Positions 1-8,311 of a DNA stretch of 24,169 bases are shown here, in pieces (the stretch's first letter is position 1; every line of letters begins with the position of its first letter). The position numbers and the translations under genes were made by a program. Origin of the DNA: Rhodocyclaceae bacterium UBA1310 (lineage in GTDB: Bacteria > Pseudomonadota > Gammaproteobacteria > Burkholderiales > Rhodocyclaceae); the NCBI GenBank assembly GCA_002307175.1, contig DBTS01000110.1:1-24169 (forward strand), given 5' to 3'. The notes under the pieces are model-generated. The model saw only the letters and a list, made by a program, of their open reading frames with translations. It searched no databases and had not been told where the DNA came from.

Positions 1-1426
1 CTTCGCCGACGCCGATCGAGTCGTGTGTGAAAACCATCACCTGGCGGATGTTCATCAGCGCGGCCATACGGATGGCGCTGCGGCAGTAGTCCGAGAACAC
101 CAGGAAAGTCGCGGTATAGGGGATGAAGCCGCCGTGCAGGGCCACGCCATTGGCGATGGACACTTCGGCGAATTCACGTACACCGTAGTTGATGTAGTTG
201 GCGTCAGCCACGCCGGGCAGGAAATCCTTGCTGCCAGACCAGTGCGTGAGGTTCGAGCCGGCCAGATCGGCCGAGCCGCCCAGCAGTTCCGGCAGCGCCG
301 GTGCCAGGGCTTCGATGGAAGCCTGTGAGGCCTTGCGGGTGGCAATGCTTTCAGCCTTGGCAAGGGTCTTTTCGATCAAAGCCTTGGCTGCATTGTCGAA
401 AGCGGCGGGCAGCTCACCGCTGACGCGGCGCTTGAATTCGGCTGCCAGGGCGGGATTGGCTGCAGCATAGGCAGCGAACAGCGTATTCCAGGCCCCTTCG
501 TTCTTGGTGCCGGCGTCCTTGGCATCCCAGGCGGCGTAGATATCAGCCGGGATTTCGAACGGAGCGTGGTTCCAGCCCAGTGCCTTGCGGGCGCCTTCGA
601 TTTCGGCAGCACCCAGCGGGGCACCGTGCGAGTCGGCGGTGCCGGCCTTGGTCGGTGCGCCGTGACCGATGGTGGTGCGGCAGATGATCAGACTGGGGCG
701 GTCCTGGTCGGTCAGGGCTTCGTTGGTGGCGGCTTCCAGGGCGGCGGCGTCGTGGCCATCAACCGGGCCGATCACCTGCCAGCCATAGGCTTCGAAGCGC
801 TTGCGGGTGTCGTCGCCGAACCAGCCGGTGACTTTGCCATCAATGGAAATTCCGTTATCGTCGTAATAGGCGGTCAGCTTGCCCAGCTTCCACAGGCCGG
901 CGAGCGAACAGACTTCGTGGCTGATGCCTTCCATCAGACAGCCGTCGCCGAGGAACACCCAGGTGCGGTGATCCACGATGTCGAATCCCGGCTGATTGAA
1001 TTTGGCGGCCAGCATCTTTTCAGCCAGCGCGAAACCCACTGCGTTGGCAATCCCCTGCCCCAGCGGGCCGGTGGTGGTCTCGATGCCGGGCGTGTGATGC
1101 ACTTCCGGGTGCCCCGGCGTACGCGAGCCGAGCTGGCGGAAATTCTTCAGCTCTTCCATCGGCAGGTCGTAGCCCGTCAGGTGCAGCAGGGCGTAGTGCA
1201 GCATCGAACCGTGACCATTGGAAAGCACGAAGCGGTCGCGGTTGGCCCAGGCCGGGTTGCGCGGGTTATGGCGCAAGTGGTGGCGCCAGACGACTTCGGC
1301 AATGTCGGCCATGCCCATGGGCATGCCGGGGTGACCGGAGTTCGCCTGCTGCACGGCGTCCATGGCTAGGGCGCGGATGGCGTTGGCAATGTTGGAACTG
1401 GATGTAGGGATAGGATGACTGTTCAT
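1..1426 (-). CDS. tkt: Transketolase, 5' part (3' end outside window)
   Basis: Transketolase moves two-carbon ketol units between sugar phosphates in the non-oxidative pentose phosphate pathway, using thiamine diphosphate. About 475 of the usual 660-odd residues are visible. The N-terminal half shows the family features in order: an early SGHPG motif, SNGHGS, and a thiamine diphosphate motif that begins GDGCLMEGIS at residue 160 and ends at YDDNGISIDG. The pyrimidine-binding domain is entered near the left edge (REFAEVSIANG, then THDSIGVGE, where the window cuts the gene). The ATG at 1424-1426 gives an N-terminus of the expected length, although its ribosome binding site is weak (CGGAAA just before the ATG). 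The gene is divergent from rsmE across 283 bases. No frameshift is seen. Confidence 0.97.
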   Translation of the reverse strand, partial: MNSHPIPTSSSNIANAIRALAMDAVQQANSGHPGMPMGMADIAEVVWRHHLRHNPRNPAWANRDRFVLSNGHGSMLHYALLHLTGYDLPMEELKNFRQLGSRTPGHPEVHHTPGIETTTGPLGQGIANAVGFALAEKMLAAKFNQPGFDIVDHRTWVFLGDGCLMEGISHEVCSLAGLWKLGKLTAYYDDNGISIDGKVTGWFGDDTRKRFEAYGWQVIGPVDGHDAAALEAATNEALTDQDRPSLIICRTTIGHGAPTKAGTADSHGAPLGAAEIEGARKALGWNHAPFEIPADIYAAWDAKDAGTKNEGAWNTLFAAYAAANPALAAEFKRRVSGELPAAFDNAAKALIEKTLAKAESIATRKASQASIEALAPALPELLGGSADLAGSNLTHWSGSKDFLPGVADANYINYGVREFAEVSIANGVALHGGFIPYTATFLVFSDYCRSAIRMAALMNIRQVMVFTHDSIGVGE

Positions 1427-1709
1427 TTTCCGAGATGGGCCAGGACTGTGTCGGGAACTCGTCATTATCTGCCAAATATGGCTAACCTCGCTACCGCACT
1501 GCGAATGGACTTTTCGTTCAGGGCGAAGAGTGCCCAACCGAACATGTTACAGAGAATGGTTAGATCACGCCTTGATCGAACTCAAAGTCGCCAGCGCACG
1601 ATCTTCACAAAAGGTCACATGGGCAGCCCGAACGACGGTATTTTGCCGTGATAGCGCCGATATAATGTCCGCTTTGACCACCATCGGGGTGGGATGGAGA
1701 TGGGGCCTG
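1427..1709. other. Divergent intergenic region, tkt / rsmE
   Basis: This 283-base gap must hold promoters for tkt (leftward) and rsmE (rightward). Rightward, a consensus TATAAT lies at 1661-1666, with no good -35 box at normal spacing. Leftward, ATTATC at 1464-1469 reads GATAAT on the minus strand and is a weak -10 candidate. No RNA gene or convincing operator was recognised. Short reading frames across it have no recognisable protein features. Confidence 0.4.
1661..1666 (+). promoter_or_regulatory. Candidate -10 box for rsmE-argA transcript
   Basis: A perfect TATAAT lies 44 bases before the rsmE ATG in a non-coding gap. The nearest -35-like hexamer (TTGCCG at 1643-1648) is only 12 bases upstream, which is too close. 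If this promoter is real it depends on a poor -35 box or on an activator. Confidence 0.35.
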
Positions 1710-2432
1710 ATGCCTTCGCGATTTCACTGTCCGCAGTTTCTTCAAGCCGGCCCCGCCTTTGTGCTGCCGCCGGAGGCCTCCCATCATGCGATGCGCGTGT
1801 TGCGCCTGCGCTACGGCGAGGCTGTATACATATTTGATGGCGAGGGCGTGGAGTATCGTGCGGTACTCACCGAAATCGACGGCAAACCCGGCGTTGTGCT
1901 CGGGGAGCGTGTCGAAGAAAATCGCGAGGCCCCGTTTGCGGTAACTCTGGTGCAGGCACTGGCCGTTGCTGACAAGATGGACTGGATTGTGCAGAAAGCC
2001 GTCGAGATGGGGGCTGTCGGCGTTCAGCCCGTCGAGGCTGAGCGTAGCGTGCTCCGGCTGGCGGGCGAACGCGGCACGAAACGTGTCGAGCACTGGCGGC
2101 AGGTTGCGGCGTCGGCGGCCGAGCAATGTGGGCGTAGCCGTCTGTGTGCGGTGGGAGATCTCCGTTCCTTGCCGCAGTGGCTTGGCAGTGCAGCCGCCGG
2201 GCAGCGCTGGATTCTGACACCAGAGGGCGGTACGCCGCTCTCGGCAATGCCGCGTCCGGAGGCCGGGGTATCTCTGTTGATTGGCCCCGAGGGCGGATGG
2301 AGTGAAAAAGAGGTGGCGGCGGCGCTAGCCGCAGGTTGCCAGCCCGTGCGTCTGGGGCCGCGTGTGTTGCGCACCGAGACGGCTGGGGTGGCGGCAATCG
2401 CGGCCATGATGGCGCTTTGGGGTGATTTCTGA
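1710..2432 (+). CDS. rsmE: 16S rRNA (uracil-1498-N3)-methyltransferase RsmE
   Basis: RsmE methylates N3 of U1498 in 16S rRNA on the assembled small subunit, using S-adenosylmethionine. The product is 240 residues, the usual family size. The N-terminus (MPSRFHCPQ, then HHAMRVLRLRYGEAV) matches the PUA-like RNA-binding domain, and the C-terminal SPOUT (trefoil-knot) domain carries GPEGG at residues 192-196 and LGPRVLRTET at 215-224, the family's SAM-binding signatures. The frame is open further upstream, but the ATG at 1710 gives the canonical start, with a GGAGATGGGG purine stretch just before it. It stops 5 bases before the chosen argA start, so the two are probably co-transcribed. Confidence 0.95.
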   Translation: MPSRFHCPQFLQAGPAFVLPPEASHHAMRVLRLRYGEAVYIFDGEGVEYRAVLTEIDGKPGVVLGERVEENREAPFAVTLVQALAVADKMDWIVQKAVEMGAVGVQPVEAERSVLRLAGERGTKRVEHWRQVAASAAEQCGRSRLCAVGDLRSLPQWLGSAAAGQRWILTPEGGTPLSAMPRPEAGVSLLIGPEGGWSEKEVAAALAAGCQPVRLGPRVLRTETAGVAAIAAMMALWGDF

Positions 2433-2437
2433 ACAGA

Positions 2438-3826
2438 ATGGACACGGCAGAAGGCATGGAACAGGAAAAGCGCGTTCTTAGCGAAAATCTTTCGGCAGCA
2501 GTGCGCATGGGCGACGACGAGGCAATCCGCTTCGTCGAATGGGTGCGCGGTGCAGCACAGTACTTTCATGCCTTTCGCGGCAAAACCTTCGTCCTCGCCT
2601 TCGGCGGCGAAGTGGCGTATGGCCGGCGCATGGATGATCTGTGCCATGACTGCAACCTGCTCGCGGCGCTAGGCGTCCGGTTGGTGCTGGTACATGGCGC
2701 GCGGCCGCAGATCGAGGCTGAGTTGGCCCGACGCGGGCAGCCTTCCTACTACCACAAGGGTCTGCGTGTCACCGATGAGGCTGCGCTGGAATGCGTGAAG
2801 GCTGCCGTCGGCGTGACCCGTATCAATATTGAAGCGGCACTTTCGCGCGGTCTGCCAAATACCCCCATGGCGGGCGGCTACATGCGTGTCACTGCCGGCA
2901 ACTTCATCACGGCGCGCCCGATTGGTGTGGTTGAGGGGGTCGATTTCCAATACACCGGCACCGTGCGCAAGGTGATTGCCGAAGAGATCATTGCCGATCT
3001 GGATCAGCAGAATGTGGTGCTGATCTCCAACCTGGGGGTTTCTCCCTCCGGCGAGATCTTCAATCTGGTCATGGAAGAAGTGGCCGAAGCCGTGGCAATG
3101 GCCCTGCAGGCCGAAAAGCTTATCTATATGTGCGATGCCCCCGGCCTGCTCGACGAGAAAGGTCGCCTCATCGAAGCCATCACGGCAGACGAGGCTGAGC
3201 GCAAGCTGCTTGCCGGCGTGGGCCTGACCGAAGACCTGCACCTCTTCCTGCCGCGAGCGATCAAGGCCGTGCGCAATGGCGTGGCGCGTGCCCACCTGAT
3301 TGATCGCGACAAGGATGGCGCCCTGCTGCTGGAATTCTTCACGCGGCAAGGGGTTGGCACCATGGTCAGCCGCGAACCCCTGCACCGCCTGCGTGCCGCC
3401 ACCATCGAGGACGTCGCGGCGCTGCTCAAGCTGCTTGGCCCGCTGGAGGCGGATGGCACACTGGTGCGGCGCGGGCGCGAGCTCATCGAGATGGAGATCG
3501 GCCGTTTCACCCTTGCCGAGCACGATGGAATCATTGTTGGTTGCGTGGCCCTGTATCCGTTTGTTGAAGATGGCATGGCCGAAATGGCATGCCTGGCGGT
3601 CAGCCCGGATTATCGGCGCGCAGGGCTGGGCGAACGCCTCATGCAGGACATCACCGCCCAGGCGCGCGAAGCGGGCTACCGCCAGCTGTTTGTGCTCACC
3701 ACACGCACCGAGCACTGGTTCCGTGAGCGCGGTTTCCGTGAAGTCGGGCCGGAGGAGTTGCCCGAGCGCAAACGTGATCTGTACAACTTCCAGCGTCGCT
3801 CCAAGGTGTTCATGAAGGAACTGTGA
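2438..3826 (+). CDS. argA: N-acetylglutamate synthase (amino-acid N-acetyltransferase)
   Basis: This enzyme makes N-acetylglutamate from glutamate and acetyl-CoA, the first step of arginine synthesis. It has the classic two-domain ArgA form. An N-terminal amino-acid-kinase-like domain (about residues 35-300; GKTFVLAFGGE, LVLVHGARPQIE) is the regulatory arginine-binding part in known ArgA. A C-terminal GNAT acetyltransferase domain (about 315-462) has the acetyl-CoA loop YRRAGLGERL near residue 391. From 2438 the protein is 462 residues, somewhat longer than E. coli ArgA (443). ATGs at 2456 and 2507 are in frame; the last gives 439 residues and starts right before the conserved FVEW segment, so the true start is uncertain. 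A GGGGTGA at 2419-2425 is a distant ribosome binding site for 2438. Confidence 0.95.
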   Translation: MDTAEGMEQEKRVLSENLSAAVRMGDDEAIRFVEWVRGAAQYFHAFRGKTFVLAFGGEVAYGRRMDDLCHDCNLLAALGVRLVLVHGARPQIEAELARRGQPSYYHKGLRVTDEAALECVKAAVGVTRINIEAALSRGLPNTPMAGGYMRVTAGNFITARPIGVVEGVDFQYTGTVRKVIAEEIIADLDQQNVVLISNLGVSPSGEIFNLVMEEVAEAVAMALQAEKLIYMCDAPGLLDEKGRLIEAITADEAERKLLAGVGLTEDLHLFLPRAIKAVRNGVARAHLIDRDKDGALLLEFFTRQGVGTMVSREPLHRLRAATIEDVAALLKLLGPLEADGTLVRRGRELIEMEIGRFTLAEHDGIIVGCVALYPFVEDGMAEMACLAVSPDYRRAGLGERLMQDITAQAREAGYRQLFVLTTRTEHWFRERGFREVGPEELPERKRDLYNFQRRSKVFMKEL

Positions 3827-3836
3827 GGACTTTGCC

Positions 3837-5576
3837 TTGATCCTGCGCCGCTTCATCGTCTGGCTGGTTCCTCCAGGCCTGTCGTTGCGTCGCTGGCGCA
3901 ATGTGCGGCTCGCCTATGCTGGTCTGGCGGGCATGCTGGCAGGGCTGGTGGATCTTGTACTGGATAGTGGTGCCGAGCATTTCGATACTGATGCACTGAT
4001 CATCAGCATCATTGTTTTTGTAGTGGTCTTTTTTGGCGTCAACCTTGCATTCCTGCTCTCCCGCGAAGTTTCCCTGCAGATGGGTGAGCGTATGGCCGCA
4101 GAGATTGGCCGTGCCATAGCAAATGGCGAAACGCCGGTGATTGATGATGGTGGCTGGCCGGTGGTGCGCCAGTTGCGCGAGGGCTTGTACCAGTTGCTGG
4201 AGCCTCGTGAGCGGCGGCTTGCCAAGTTGCAAGGGGAGGTCGAATACTACCGGCAGCTGGCGGAAGATATGCTCGGTCTGGAAATGGTGTTCGAGCTCGA
4301 TTGCCGCCTGCGCTGGATCAATCCCGCCGTAGAGGCCATGACCGGCTATTCACGGGCCGAATGCATGGTAATCGAGAGCCCTTTCGATCTGTGGGTCTAC
4401 CACAAGGACAGGCCCATGCTGCGCGCCCTGATCGAACGGGTGCTGCAGGGCGTGCCGCAGGAAGATATCGAGCTGCGCATCAACCGCAAGGATGGCGGCC
4501 TGTTCTGGTGCAACTGCCGCTGCTATCTGCTACGCGACAGTCTTGGGCAGGCCTGCGGCTTGCGTCTCTCTGCGCAGGATATCCAGCCGCGCAAGGATGC
4601 CGATCTCAAGCTGCTCGAAACCGTAGCCGCCTTGCGGCGGGCCCAGGCGCTCAAGGAGCATTACCTGGGGCGCAGTAATGATGAGAGGATGCGGATGGCA
4701 TCCCTTCTGGAAATCGTCAACCTCGGCATTCTCTTCGTCGATTCCGATCGCCGTGCCGTGTATGTCAATCAGGTGTTCGCGGACATGTGGAACCTGGGTG
4801 ACAGGCAGAATGTGGTGGGGTTGCGCGATGAAGTCCTCATTGAGGCCACCCGCCATCTCCGCGTCGATGATGACACCTATCGGCAGCATGTCGAGGATGT
4901 CATCGTGCAGCGTAGTGCAGATGTTGTGTATGACATCAATTGCACCGACGGGCGGGTCATTCGTGAGCGCTCTTCCGTTGTGCCGGGGGCTGAAGGCTCC
5001 GATGAGCCGATCGGGCGGGTGTGGATTCATGAAGACATCACTGCGGCATTGCGCACCCAGCAACGTTTGACGGAACTCGCCGAGCGCGACCCGCTCACCA
5101 ACCTCCTCAACCGTCGCCGTTTCCATGAAGATCTCGGGCGCGAACTTGTCACCGCACAGCGTAGTGGCGGTCACCTCGCACTGCTGGTGTTCGATCTTGA
5201 TGGTTTCAAGGACATCAACGACAAATTCGGGCACGCTGCCGGAGATGAAGTGCTGCGCAGCATTGCCGGGGAGTTGAGCCAGGTGGTGCGGTTCGGTGAA
5301 TGGCTGTTCCGCATTGGTGGTGACGAATTCGCCATCCTCACTACCCAGACCGGTGCCGAAACACTCACCCAACTGGCCATGCGGATCATCGACAAAGCCT
5401 CTTCGCCGAACTTCAATTTTGGCGGCAAGCCGTTTGGCGTTAACATCAGCCTGGGTATCGCCACAACGCTGCACAACGGCCACAGTGCCGAAGCACTCGT
5501 GCATGCGGCCGACCTTGCGATGTATCAGGCCAGGAGCGAAGGCCGCAACCGCTGGGTGATGGCGCCCCACCCGTAA
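3837..5576 (+). CDS. Membrane-anchored PAS-PAS-GGDEF diguanylate cyclase
   Basis: The 579-residue protein probably makes cyclic di-GMP in response to a signal. Two predicted membrane helices lie at about residues 24-43 and 53-74. They are followed by a charged, probably coiled-coil linker (about 95-145), a first PAS/PAC domain (about 148-250), a second PAS/PAC domain (about 290-400) and a GGDEF domain (about 411-575) that opens with DPLTNLLNRRRF. The catalytic motif GGDEF is intact at 494-498, so the protein is predicted to be active. The position of the product-inhibition site (RxxD before GGDEF) reads RFGE, so feedback control may be weaker. The start is a TTG with a good GAGGAC ribosome binding site 6 bases upstream, 10 bases after the argA stop, which implies co-transcription. 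No EAL domain is present. The ligand of the PAS domains is unknown. Confidence 0.93.
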   Translation: MILRRFIVWLVPPGLSLRRWRNVRLAYAGLAGMLAGLVDLVLDSGAEHFDTDALIISIIVFVVVFFGVNLAFLLSREVSLQMGERMAAEIGRAIANGETPVIDDGGWPVVRQLREGLYQLLEPRERRLAKLQGEVEYYRQLAEDMLGLEMVFELDCRLRWINPAVEAMTGYSRAECMVIESPFDLWVYHKDRPMLRALIERVLQGVPQEDIELRINRKDGGLFWCNCRCYLLRDSLGQACGLRLSAQDIQPRKDADLKLLETVAALRRAQALKEHYLGRSNDERMRMASLLEIVNLGILFVDSDRRAVYVNQVFADMWNLGDRQNVVGLRDEVLIEATRHLRVDDDTYRQHVEDVIVQRSADVVYDINCTDGRVIRERSSVVPGAEGSDEPIGRVWIHEDITAALRTQQRLTELAERDPLTNLLNRRRFHEDLGRELVTAQRSGGHLALLVFDLDGFKDINDKFGHAAGDEVLRSIAGELSQVVRFGEWLFRIGGDEFAILTTQTGAETLTQLAMRIIDKASSPNFNFGGKPFGVNISLGIATTLHNGHSAEALVHAADLAMYQARSEGRNRWVMAPHP

Positions 5577-5600
5577 TCATTTTCAGAAGTTTCCGATTCC

Positions 5601-5801
5601 ATGACCGACGCAAACCCGCAAAAGCCCCGTATCGTCTCCTGCCCGCAATGCGGCAAGCCCACCGAATACTCCCCCGCCAACCGCTGGCGCCCCTTCTGCT
5701 CGGAACGCTGCAAGCTGATTGACATTGGCGCCTGGGCCTCCGAATCCTATCGCGTGGCGGGGCAGGAAGAACCGATGTCGGATGACGACAAGACCATCTG
5801 A
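5601..5801 (+). CDS. yacG: YacG-family zinc protein (DNA gyrase inhibitor)
   Basis: This 66-residue protein has four cysteines in the YacG pattern (C14, C17, C33, C37; CPQCGK, then RPFCSERCKLIDIGAW), which bind zinc in the E. coli protein. E. coli YacG binds GyrB and inhibits gyrase. The acidic C-terminal tail is typical. It starts 24 bases after the diguanylate cyclase and ends 13 bases from the end of the convergent gene at 5815. There is no clear terminator in that 13-base gap, so the two transcripts may overlap at their 3' ends. Confidence 0.94.
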   Translation: MTDANPQKPRIVSCPQCGKPTEYSPANRWRPFCSERCKLIDIGAWASESYRVAGQEEPMSDDDKTI

Positions 5802-5814
5802 TTTAAACCCTGTC

Positions 5815-7035
5815 TTATTGCCCGGAGCCCGGCGTGTCTTCAAGGCGCTGGCTCATCCGGGCCACCATATCGAGGGTCGTCTGCACGCGTTTCTGGACAT
5901 TCTGGAGGCTGTAGGCGGCGATACAGTCAAGAACCTTGCCGCGGAAGTTATAGACCATGTGCCGCGGCGTCCAATCGCAGGATTGTTTGCGGGATTCATC
6001 GGATGCTGCCATCAGCTGACGGCGCAAATTCAGCGTTGCATTGAGCTTGAACGCTAGCCGTTGTGGGTTGTTTTCCGTTAGCTGATGCTGAAAAGAGCGA
6101 AGCTCTGCCGCGAGCGGCTCGCGCAGCAGTTCGTCGGGAGTTCTTGCAGCCAGATTCTTCCAGGCTGGTTTGTTCGCCATGAGCGTTGAATGACTTGCCG
6201 GAACCTTGGTGAGCAGGTCGCTGCTCCAGTCGAGGTCGAACTTGATTTGGCCGCTCGCAATCATCAGCCCGATCAGTGAATGGCTTTGTGTGGCCTGGGT
6301 GATCCAGTAACGCAGATGGTGCTCCAGTGGCTGCCGTGCCGAGCGGTCTCCATCCAGCAGGCGCAGGCTCAGATCCATGCGGGCCAGACAGGCGGCAGCG
6401 GTGATATCGCCCTGATTGGCGGTGACTGCGTGGTGCAGATCGTAATCGGTGGGGCTGAGATCAAAAAAATCCGGTAGTGCGATGGCGGCATAGTAGCGTT
6501 GCAGTACTGCATGGTTTGCCCGCAGGAGTTCTTCAACGGTTTTCCGCTGTGCCAGGATGCGGCTGAAAGTGCTGTTCCACTCCCCATTGTTCCAGCAGAT
6601 CTGGCGGATTGCAGGATTCACCTCCCAGTGTGGGCCAAACTGTGCGTCGAAGCGGTGTTTCTGCAGTTCCATGAACTGCTCAATGCGCTCGGGGGAATTG
6701 CCGGGTTTCAGCCCTGTCATGTCATAGGGAGAAATCTTGCTCACGGCGGTAATGAACCGGCGCCCGACTTCTGGCCCGGACTGTTTTTCGAAGCCGATGG
6801 CCTGCATGGCGAGCCAGGCGTTCTGCGCATCCGGCACCGGGTTGGCCGGCTCGGTGAGCCACGCCTGGGTTTCCGGCGTCAGGGCTTCGTCATTCCAGTT
6901 GATGGCAACGAGCACACCGAAACCAATCAGGCCAAGCACCAGCAGCCCTGCGACGGCATAGGCGGAGTAACGCAGCAGGCGGCGCCAGCCGGAACGCTTC
7001 GATGGGGAGGGCTCTGTATCCGGGCAAGTCTTCAT
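5815..7035 (-). CDS. Membrane-anchored protein of unknown function, paralogue A
   Basis: I do not recognise this 406-residue protein's family or function. It has a basic N-terminus, one predicted membrane helix (about residues 24-46) and then a long soluble region, probably periplasmic by the positive-inside rule. Just after the helix comes NWNDEALTPETQ then WLTEPANPVPDAQNAWLAM, almost identical in the neighbouring gene 7060-8259. Other blocks shared with it are QSGP-x2-GRR, a YYAA-x-ALP motif, AACLARMD-x-SLRL, HLRYW, and a C-terminal block with a Tyr-Asn pair, a GK and a cysteine. The ATG at 7033-7035 is preceded by an ATAAGG ribosome binding site, and the gap to the upstream paralogue is 24 bases. 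The tail is highly charged. It probably arose by tandem duplication. Confidence 0.85.
   Translation of the reverse strand: MKTCPDTEPSPSKRSGWRRLLRYSAYAVAGLLVLGLIGFGVLVAINWNDEALTPETQAWLTEPANPVPDAQNAWLAMQAIGFEKQSGPEVGRRFITAVSKISPYDMTGLKPGNSPERIEQFMELQKHRFDAQFGPHWEVNPAIRQICWNNGEWNSTFSRILAQRKTVEELLRANHAVLQRYYAAIALPDFFDLSPTDYDLHHAVTANQGDITAAACLARMDLSLRLLDGDRSARQPLEHHLRYWITQATQSHSLIGLMIASGQIKFDLDWSSDLLTKVPASHSTLMANKPAWKNLAARTPDELLREPLAAELRSFQHQLTENNPQRLAFKLNATLNLRRQLMAASDESRKQSCDWTPRHMVYNFRGKVLDCIAAYSLQNVQKRVQTTLDMVARMSQRLEDTPGSGQ
6809..6915 (-). repeat. Highly similar DNA segment, copy 1 of 2
   Basis: About 107 bases encoding the juxtamembrane segment of paralogue A match 8048-8154 in paralogue B at roughly 89% by hand count, with nearly all differences at silent positions. 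DNA on either side is far less similar. Confidence 0.75.
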
Positions 7036-7059
7036 GTTGATGTTGCCTTATGGCCTGGA

Positions 7060-8259
7060 CTACAGCGCCGCGACGAATTTGCCGGCTGCAGTCTGGGTGA
7101 GCTGAACACGCGAGAAATACCCGGAATAGTAGGCACAGCCAGCAATTGATTTCCCGAGCGGGTTATACAGAATGCTTGAGTTGGCGCCATCGGATAAAGG
7201 CGTCGGCTTTTCGCTCAACAGATCAGCGAGACATCTTTGTCGCTGGTTGGCACTGGCGTGAGGGAGATAAAAACTGCGCATGGCAACGCGGGTGAGCCTG
7301 TCGGCGATGGCTTCGCCCCTTGCAGGCTGTTGCCTGATTTCTTCAGACATGGTCTGTGTATGGCGGAATTCGCCCTCAATGACCCTGCCCCATAGCATCT
7401 CTCGAGGCATCCCGGCCAGCGAGGTGTAGCCGGGCGCGACGGTAGCCAGTGAAGCCTGAGTCTGTTGCGGATACTGGCGTGATAGATCACTGATCCAGTC
7501 AATGTCGCTCCGAACCTGGGCATTGGCAATCATGATGGCTATCAGGGATTGACTGTGGGTCAGGGCTGTCTGCCAGTATCGCAGGTGCTTGATCAATGTC
7601 TGATTGATGGAGCGATCACCGCTTTTCAGGCGCAGGCTGATGTCCATTCTTGCCAGGCAAGCAGCTTCAAGTGCAGTGACATTGGAAGTCTGTTGAACAG
7701 GAATGCCGTATACCGGTGGGCCTTCCTCTGCATAAGCCGGCAGTGCCACGGCAGCGTAATATTTTTCCAGCAATGTGCGATTGGCGTTTACGAGTGCAGT
7801 GGTCCTGGCGGAATCCTGCAGGAGACGCCCGAGGATGCCGGGTCCTTTGCCTGTGATTGAACAGATATCCCCGTTTGGCGATGGTGAGAAAGCAGCCTCT
7901 GGTGGGCCAAATTCATGTTGTAACTGTGCATCCAGGCGCTCATAGACCAACTGATCCGCTGCAATCAGTGGCGCCGTGCGCAGACGTGCCAGAATCCGGC
8001 GCCCTGCATGCGGTCCCGACTGCTGCGGGTATGCAAGCGCCAGCATTGCCAGCCAGGCGTTCTGTGCATCCGGTACCGGGTTGGCCGGCTCGGTCAGCCA
8101 TGTCTGGGTTTCCGGCGTCAGTGCTTCATCGTTCCAGTTGATCGCGACGAGGATGGCGTAACAGAGCAGGCAGAGCGTCAGCAGACCGCCGACGCTCCAA
8201 GCCATACACCGCAACAGGCGTCGCCACAGCGGACGGCGGCTGGGTGTGGAATCAGACAT
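7060..8259 (-). CDS. Membrane-anchored protein of unknown function, paralogue B
   Basis: This 399-residue protein is homologous to the next gene downstream (5815-7035) and, like it, is of no family I can name. It has a basic N-terminus (RRPLWRRLLR), one predicted membrane helix (about residues 18-40), the conserved NWNDEALTPETQ juxtamembrane segment, and a soluble remainder likely outside the inner membrane. AACLARMDISLRL, HLRYW and a DIDWISDL block match paralogue A. No catalytic motif was recognised. The ATG at 8257-8259 has an AAGGG ribosome binding site 8 bases away. It lies 52 bases after the MutT-ThiE gene on the same strand, so it is probably in that operon. Confidence 0.85.
   Translation of the reverse strand: MSDSTPSRRPLWRRLLRCMAWSVGGLLTLCLLCYAILVAINWNDEALTPETQTWLTEPANPVPDAQNAWLAMLALAYPQQSGPHAGRRILARLRTAPLIAADQLVYERLDAQLQHEFGPPEAAFSPSPNGDICSITGKGPGILGRLLQDSARTTALVNANRTLLEKYYAAVALPAYAEEGPPVYGIPVQQTSNVTALEAACLARMDISLRLKSGDRSINQTLIKHLRYWQTALTHSQSLIAIMIANAQVRSDIDWISDLSRQYPQQTQASLATVAPGYTSLAGMPREMLWGRVIEGEFRHTQTMSEEIRQQPARGEAIADRLTRVAMRSFYLPHASANQRQRCLADLLSEKPTPLSDGANSSILYNPLGKSIAGCAYYSGYFSRVQLTQTAAGKFVAAL
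8048..8154 (-). repeat. Highly similar DNA segment, copy 2 of 2
   Basis: Partner of 6809-6915. It encodes the same roughly 36-residue juxtamembrane segment in paralogue B. Confidence 0.75.
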
Positions 8260-8311
8260 GCTTCATCCCTTGATGCTGTATGCATCTAAGGAGTATGCCA
8301 CCCGAAACCGT

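Noticed and set aside
566..1369. 267-codon plus-strand frame opposite transketolase
   Set aside because: The minus strand encodes an intact transketolase over the same bases; the plus-strand product is Gly/Val/His-rich with no domain.
2669..3901. 410-codon open frame on the minus strand across argA
   Set aside because: It lies wholly opposite a well-supported ArgA, has low-complexity His/Gln-rich composition and no recognisable domain; such frames are expected from GC-rich codon bias.
4530..5570. 346-codon minus-strand frame across the diguanylate cyclase
   Set aside because: Antisense to conserved PAS and GGDEF domains, with no family features or ribosome binding site.
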